A stretch of 36,356 bases of DNA, taken from positions 1 through 36,356 of the forward strand of contig NZ_JAEMUX010000082.1 in the NCBI RefSeq assembly GCF_016598475.1, in the 5' to 3' direction. How positions within the stretch are numbered: the stretch's first letter is position 1; every line of letters begins with the position of its first letter. This document shows positions 33,010 to 36,356 of the stretch, piece by piece. The notes below the pieces were generated by a model. It was not told where the DNA came from and searched no databases. It was given only the letters and a program-made list of their open reading frames with translations. Made by a program: the position numbers and the translations under genes. Source of the stretch: Streptomyces adelaidensis. GTDB lineage: Bacteria > Actinomycetota > Actinomycetes > Streptomycetales > Streptomycetaceae.

Positions 33010-33843
33010 ATGCTCGACGTACGCAACCTGCAGAAGACCTACACCGGCCGGCACCGCAACGTCGAGGCGCTGCGCAGCCTCAGCTTCCACATCGGGGCCG
33101 GCGAACTCGTGTGCCTGGTCGGCCCGTCCGGCTGCGGCAAGACCACCCTGCTGAAATGCATGGCCGGACTGCTCGCCCCCACCGGCGGCGAAGTCCGCCT
33201 CGACGGCCACCCGGTCACCGGCCCCCCGCCCGGTATGGCGGTGGTGTTCCAGGAGTACGGCCGCTCCCTGTTCGCGTGGATGAACGTACGCGACAACGTC
33301 ACCCTCCCGCTGCGCCGCAAGAAGCTCGGCAAGGCACGCGAGAGGGAGCTGGTGGACCACGCCCTGGAGGTGGTAGGACTGGCCGACGCCCACCAGGCCT
33401 ACCCCTGGCAGCTCTCCGGCGGAATGCAGCAGCGCGTCGCCATCGCCCGCGCCGTCGCCTTCGAGCCGAAGGTGCTCCTCATGGACGAACCCTTCGCGGC
33501 GGTCGACGCCCAGACGCGCGCCGACCTGGAGGATCTCATCCGGCGGCTGTGGCACGAACTGGGCGTCACCGTACTGTTCGTCACCCATGACATCGACGAA
33601 GCCGTCTATCTCGGCCAGCGCACCATCATCCTCTCCAAGTCGCCGACCGTGGTGCAGGAGGATCTGACCATCGACCTCCCCGACGAGCGCGACCAGTTGC
33701 ACACCCGCTCCAGCACGCGCTTCGCCGAACTGCGCGCGCACGTCTACGAGCAGATCCAGCGCGCCAAACACCACAGCGGCGCAACCTCGCCCGCGCTCCC
33801 CGCCCAGGACCGCGGCCCGGCCCTGCAGAAGAGCGAGTCCTGA
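33010..33843 (+). CDS. ABC transporter ATP-binding protein
   Basis: A 277-residue NBD powering the importer. It has Walker A GPSGCGKTT (Lys44), Q-loop Gln81 in VVFQEYG, signature LSGGMQQR at 135-142, Walker B LLMDEP (Asp159, Glu160), D-loop region and switch His193 in FVTHDIDEA. It matches the SsuB/TauB subgroup. The C-terminal about 35 residues are a Ser/Pro-rich tail beyond the usual domain. The ATG is preceded by GAGAAGGAG about 7 nt upstream. It is the last gene of the operon; a hairpin with arms ACCGGG and CCCGGT lies at 33917-33932. Confidence 0.93.
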   Translation: MLDVRNLQKTYTGRHRNVEALRSLSFHIGAGELVCLVGPSGCGKTTLLKCMAGLLAPTGGEVRLDGHPVTGPPPGMAVVFQEYGRSLFAWMNVRDNVTLPLRRKKLGKARERELVDHALEVVGLADAHQAYPWQLSGGMQQRVAIARAVAFEPKVLLMDEPFAAVDAQTRADLEDLIRRLWHELGVTVLFVTHDIDEAVYLGQRTIILSKSPTVVQEDLTIDLPDERDQLHTRSSTRFAELRAHVYEQIQRAKHHSGATSPALPAQDRGPALQKSES

Positions 33844-33916
33844 GAAGTCGGATTTCGTCGATCACTTGTCAGTGGTCGCGCCACCGGGCACAACGCCGGG
33901 GTCGCACGCCGGCAGT

Positions 33917-33932
33917 ACCGGGAGACCCCGGT
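33917..33932. terminator. weak hairpin between convergent operons
   Basis: ACCGGG (33917-33922) and CCCGGT (33927-33932) can pair around a 4-nt loop, about 75 bp after the ATPase stop and about 150 bp before the TetR stop. No U tract follows. The gap also holds a short tandem ACCTGT array (about 34009-34026). Termination is plausible but not strongly supported. Confidence 0.35.
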
Positions 33933-34079
33933 CCCGGCTCAGCCGTCGGCCGGCGTTGCTTACCGGGAGGACCGGTCGCGCTCGCCCGTATTCGTTGTCG
34001 GTCGAGTCACCTGTACCTGTACCTGTCCGGGTGGAGCGACGTATCGGGGTCCTGGCAGCGTGAACTCGTAGGCCGGGGT

Positions 34080-34775
34080 TCAGGATCCGGTGCGATAGCG
34101 GGTGAGCATGAGGGCGACGGCTTCGTCCACGACCGTGCTGTCGACGGGGTCGGCGGGCGGGATGAAGTCGGTTCGTACGAGTTGGGGCCACAGGAGTTGG
34201 CCGCAGATCATGCCGAGGAACTGTTCGGCCACTGCGGATGCCGGCTGTGTCTGTCCGTCGGTCGCAGGGAAGACGAGTGTGCCGGCCTGGGCTTCGGCCT
34301 CCAGGTAGTCGCGGAGCCGGTCGAAGAAGGGTCCGCGGTCGATGGCGAAGCCGGTGCCGACGATGTCGGCGAGTTCCGGCATCTGCGGAAGTTCGGTGAT
34401 GACGAGGCGGCACAGGGCCGCCGTGCCGGGCCGTGAGACCAGGCAGGCGTAGTCGCGGCCGATGTGGGTCAGGCCGTGCTGGGGATCGCCGGGCGGGGGC
34501 GGTTCGACGTACTGCACATCCAGCTGCCACTGCTCGGAGGTGACGGCTGCGAACAGTGCAGCCTTGGAGGGGTACCGCTTGAACAGGGTGCCGGTGGAGA
34601 CGCGGGCCTCCCTGGCGATCTGGGCCAGGGAGGTCTTGTCGTATCCCCGGGCGAGGAAGAGGTCGCGGGCGGCGCGAATAATGCGCGCGCGGTTCTCCGC
34701 TTTGATCTGCGCGTGATACCCGGCCTGGCACGTACCGCCACCGGTTTCCGCTCGGTCACGGTCCGTCGCCGCCAT
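34080..34775 (-). CDS. TetR-family regulator of the SDR gene
   Basis: A 231-residue TetR protein. The helix-turn-helix is at about residues 27-72 (RARIIRAARDLFLARGYDKT, SLAQIAREARVSTGTLFKRY), followed by the ligand domain (LCRLVITELPQMPELADIVG, FLGMICGQLLW). I start at ATG 34775 because AAAAGGGG lies about 8 nt upstream; the frame also opens at 34814. It follows the SDR gene on the same strand after 42 nt, so both are probably cotranscribed from the promoter beyond 35573, which carries two matching operators. It therefore likely represses its own operon. Confidence 0.88.
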   Translation of the reverse strand: MAATDRDRAETGGGTCQAGYHAQIKAENRARIIRAARDLFLARGYDKTSLAQIAREARVSTGTLFKRYPSKAALFAAVTSEQWQLDVQYVEPPPPGDPQHGLTHIGRDYACLVSRPGTAALCRLVITELPQMPELADIVGTGFAIDRGPFFDRLRDYLEAEAQAGTLVFPATDGQTQPASAVAEQFLGMICGQLLWPQLVRTDFIPPADPVDSTVVDEAVALMLTRYRTGS

Positions 34776-34817
34776 ACCCACGCCCCTTTTCCCGTCTCTC
34801 AGCCGCATCCTCACATG

Positions 34818-35573
34818 TCAGAAGATGGTCTGGCCGCCGTCCAGGATAAGGTCCTGGCCCACAGTGAAGGCGGAGGCATCGGAGGCCAGGTATACGACGG
34901 CTTCCGCGATCTCCTCGGGCTTGCCCATGCGCCCCAGCGGGATGCCGGAGCTGATCGCCTCCAGGACCGCCGTCTGCTGCGCGGGATCCTCGATTCCCAG
35001 CTTGCGGTACAGCGGGGTGTCGACCGGGCCTGGGCTGATCGCGTTGAACCGGATGCCGTGCGACGTGAGCAGGTCCGTGTTCCATGACCGCATCAGGGAA
35101 CCGACAGCCGCCTTGGTCGCGGCGTAGGCGTTCGAGTGACCGTAGCCGCCGTGCGCACTGTTGGACGCGTTGAGGATGACCGAGGACGGGTTGGCCAGCA
35201 CGGGCACGAGGGCCTGTGTGAGAAAGAAGACGCTCTTGACGTTGATGTCGAAGAGACGGTCGTAGCTGTCCTCCGTGTGCTCCTCGAACGGCCGCCAGTC
35301 CGAGACACCGGCGTTCAGGAACGCCACGTCCAGCTCCCCGAAATGCTCGCGCACCCGCTCCGCCAGGCCGCGCTGCGCATCGAGATCGCGCGCATCGGCC
35401 TGTATCACCGGCACCTTGTCCCCGAGCGTCTGCCGCGCCTTTTCGATGCTGGCCGGGGTCACCCCTGTGACCACCACCTGGGCCCCCTCCGCGACAAAGC
35501 GCTGCGCGGTCTCCAGACCGATCCCGCTCGTGCCGCCGGTGATGAGGGCGCGCTTGCCCGCAAGACGATTCAT
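34818..35573 (-). CDS. short-chain dehydrogenase/reductase
   Basis: A 251-residue classical SDR oxidoreductase. The cofactor motif is ITGGTSGIGLET (residues 11-22), the structural motif is LNAG (86-89), the catalytic Tyr150 and Lys154 are in NAYAATK, with Ser137 or Ser139 in LNASNS. The C-terminal ILDGGQTIF matches the family end. The substrate is unknown. The ATG at 35573 follows AAGGAA about 8 nt upstream. It is the first gene of a two-gene unit with the TetR regulator, whose operators lie between 35600 and 35670. Confidence 0.92.
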   Translation of the reverse strand: MNRLAGKRALITGGTSGIGLETAQRFVAEGAQVVVTGVTPASIEKARQTLGDKVPVIQADARDLDAQRGLAERVREHFGELDVAFLNAGVSDWRPFEEHTEDSYDRLFDINVKSVFFLTQALVPVLANPSSVILNASNSAHGGYGHSNAYAATKAAVGSLMRSWNTDLLTSHGIRFNAISPGPVDTPLYRKLGIEDPAQQTAVLEAISSGIPLGRMGKPEEIAEAVVYLASDASAFTVGQDLILDGGQTIF

Positions 35574-35599
35574 GTTGCCTGTTCCTTGCCGAGAGATGA

Positions 35600-35670
35600 G
35601 GTAAGTCGGTGGACTCACCTCCTGGAACGTAACCTACGCGCCACGCTGGAGGCAAGTCAATCCACTTACC
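35600..35670. promoter_or_regulatory. paired 20-bp operators upstream of the SDR/TetR unit
   Basis: Two dyads share half-sites and spacing: GGTAAGT-N6-ACTCACC (35600-35619) and GGCAAGT-N6-ACTTACC (35651-35670), with centres 51 bp apart. Each has one mismatch to a symmetric GGTAAGT-N6-ACTTACC. They lie just upstream of the SDR start, in the position expected for autoregulation by the TetR protein at 34080. The second dyad adjoins the transposase fossil. Confidence 0.75.
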
Positions 35671-35671
35671 A

Positions 35672-35850
35672 TTGGTGGACGAGCAGTTGATCGCGATGCT
35701 GCTCGACCGGGCTCGGGGGGTGGGCCTGGAGCTGACCGGCGGGGGCGGGTGTTGCAGCAGTTGGCCAGGCGCGTGGTGGATTTGCCCTGGAGAGCGAGAT
35801 CGCCGATCGCATCGGCCATGAGAAGCACGCGGCGGGGCGCCAAGTTTGTT
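35672..35850 (+). mobile_element. IS256-type transposase N-terminal fossil
   Basis: Read across three frames, the plus strand gives DEQLIAMLLDRARGVGLELT (frame from 35672), then LQQLARRVVD (from 35749) and then LESEIADRIGHEKHAAGR (from 35787). This matches the N-terminal region of IS256-family (Mutator-type) transposases, where LTGxxGLLQQL and LExEIxDxLGYxKH are typical. Two base losses break the frame and the catalytic domain is missing, so it is inactive. It abuts the acyl-CoA synthetase remnant on the opposite strand. Confidence 0.65.
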
Positions 35851-35892
35851 CGCGGGTCTCGCCTGGCGCACATCTGCCGCCGAAAGCGATGC

Positions 35893-36073
35893 CCATCAGG
35901 GTCGCCACCCTGTCCCCCGGACCGACCCCAAGCCCCTGAAGCGCCCGTGCACAGCGGTGCGAGTCCGCGGCCAGCTCGCCGTACGACAGTGTGGCAGCCC
36001 CACCGGCGGCGGCATCGACAACAGTGAACGCCGGGCGGTCGGCGGGGTGTTGGTCGCACAGCAGCCCGGCCAC
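35893..36073 (-). pseudogene. N-terminal remnant of an AMP-binding acyl-CoA synthetase
   Basis: From GTG 36073 the minus frame reads GLLCDQHPADRPAFTVVDAA, then LSYGELAADSHRCARALQGL and GVGPGDRVATLMG, the typical start of acyl-CoA or aryl-CoA synthetases. After about residue 60 the family pattern stops at about 35893, where sequence related to the IS256-type transposase appears on the other strand. The adenylation motifs are all missing. A TGA lies just before the GTG, so upstream coding is also absent. Confidence 0.65.
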
Positions 36074-36194
36074 AAATCACACGGTGTCGGCTGCCGGCCG
36101 GAGATGGTGCGTTGTCGGCACCGGGCTGGCGGGGTGTGTCCCGATAGGGGCCTGCCGATTGTGTGGCGTCCTCACGGTTCTGACTGCCCCAGGG

Positions 36195-36319
36195 CTACTA
36201 CGAGCGCCGCATCAAGGAAGGCAGGCCCCGGCGCGAAATCGTTCCGTTGCCTCGAACGCCACGTCGCCCGAGAGGTCTTTCACCTGATCCGGCCCACATC
36301 CTCACAGCCCCCGTCATAG
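36195..36319 (+). mobile_element. IS110-type transposase C-terminal fossil
   Basis: The plus strand reads GYYERRIKEGRPRREI in one frame and then RCLERHVAREVFHLIRP in another, ending at a TAG (36317-36319). This recalls the C-terminus of IS110-family transposases (YYxRRxxEGKxxREAxRCLKRxxAR). A single frameshift separates the two parts. A long inverted repeat (arms CCCACATC 36293-36300 and GATGTGGG 36331-36338) overlaps the stop. The rest of the element is not in the window. Confidence 0.5.
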
Positions 36320-36356
36320 GGGCAGCGTGAGATGTGGGCATCCTGCGATACCGCTT

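Overview
The window reads as Streptomyces-type chromosomal DNA (or a close actinomycete). Base composition is very GC-rich with strong G/C third-position bias, GTG and TTG starts are common, genes overlap at ATGA/GTGA, and the gene set (AllR-type allantoin operon, SNF2/SWIM pair, DUF5937-like regulator, PaaX-like regulators, XRE/small-ORF locus) is typical of that genus. No rRNA, tRNA, CRISPR array or replication origin was seen.

Layout. (1) 1-2.4 kb: an XRE-type regulator divergent from three overlapping small genes, then a pair of hairpins and a small membrane protein; this block is less GC-biased and looks accessory. (2) 2.5-6.2 kb: the allantoin operon, with an IclR/AllR regulator divergent from allantoinase and allantoicase and a cluster of inverted repeats between them. 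(3) 6.4-12.0 kb: a RibD/DHFR-like reductase, a TetR regulator, a NarL-type histidine kinase and its probable response regulator, separated by a membrane protein and an aldo/keto reductase. (4) 12.1-15.9 kb: a Gfo/Idh/MocA dehydrogenase divergent from a GntR/UTRA regulator across a perfect palindrome, then a ROK sugar kinase coupled to a membrane-anchored protein. (5) 16.0-21.1 kb: a SNF2 helicase translationally coupled to a SWIM zinc-finger protein. (6) 21.4-25.6 kb: a minus-strand run of two small overlapping genes, a regulator with a C-terminal winged helix and a large SMI1/KNR4 protein, flanked by a doubly frameshifted small gene and a transporter remnant. (7) 25.9-33.8 kb: a secreted tannase/feruloyl-esterase-type hydrolase, two PaaX-like regulators (one broken by an in-frame stop), 25-bp iterons, and a divergent NitT/TauT-type ABC transporter operon. 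(8) 34.1-36.36 kb: a TetR/SDR pair with two matching operators, then fossil pieces of an IS256-type transposase, an acyl-CoA synthetase and an IS110-type transposase.

How the genes work together. AllR, allantoinase and allantoicase convert allantoin to ureidoglycolate and urea under repressor control. The esterase, PaaX-like regulators and ABC importer look like a locus for hydrolysing and importing an aromatic ester or acid; the substrate is inferred, not shown. The SNF2 and SWIM proteins probably act together on DNA. The SDR and TetR genes form a self-regulated unit.

The most notable unexplained signals are four copies of an element lying 10-30 nt past stop codons, always in the sense of the upstream gene and three of them keeping the same stem-loop; the three near-perfect 25-bp iterons; the TGG-to-TGA nonsense in the second paaX-like gene; and the decaying mobile-element junction at the right edge.
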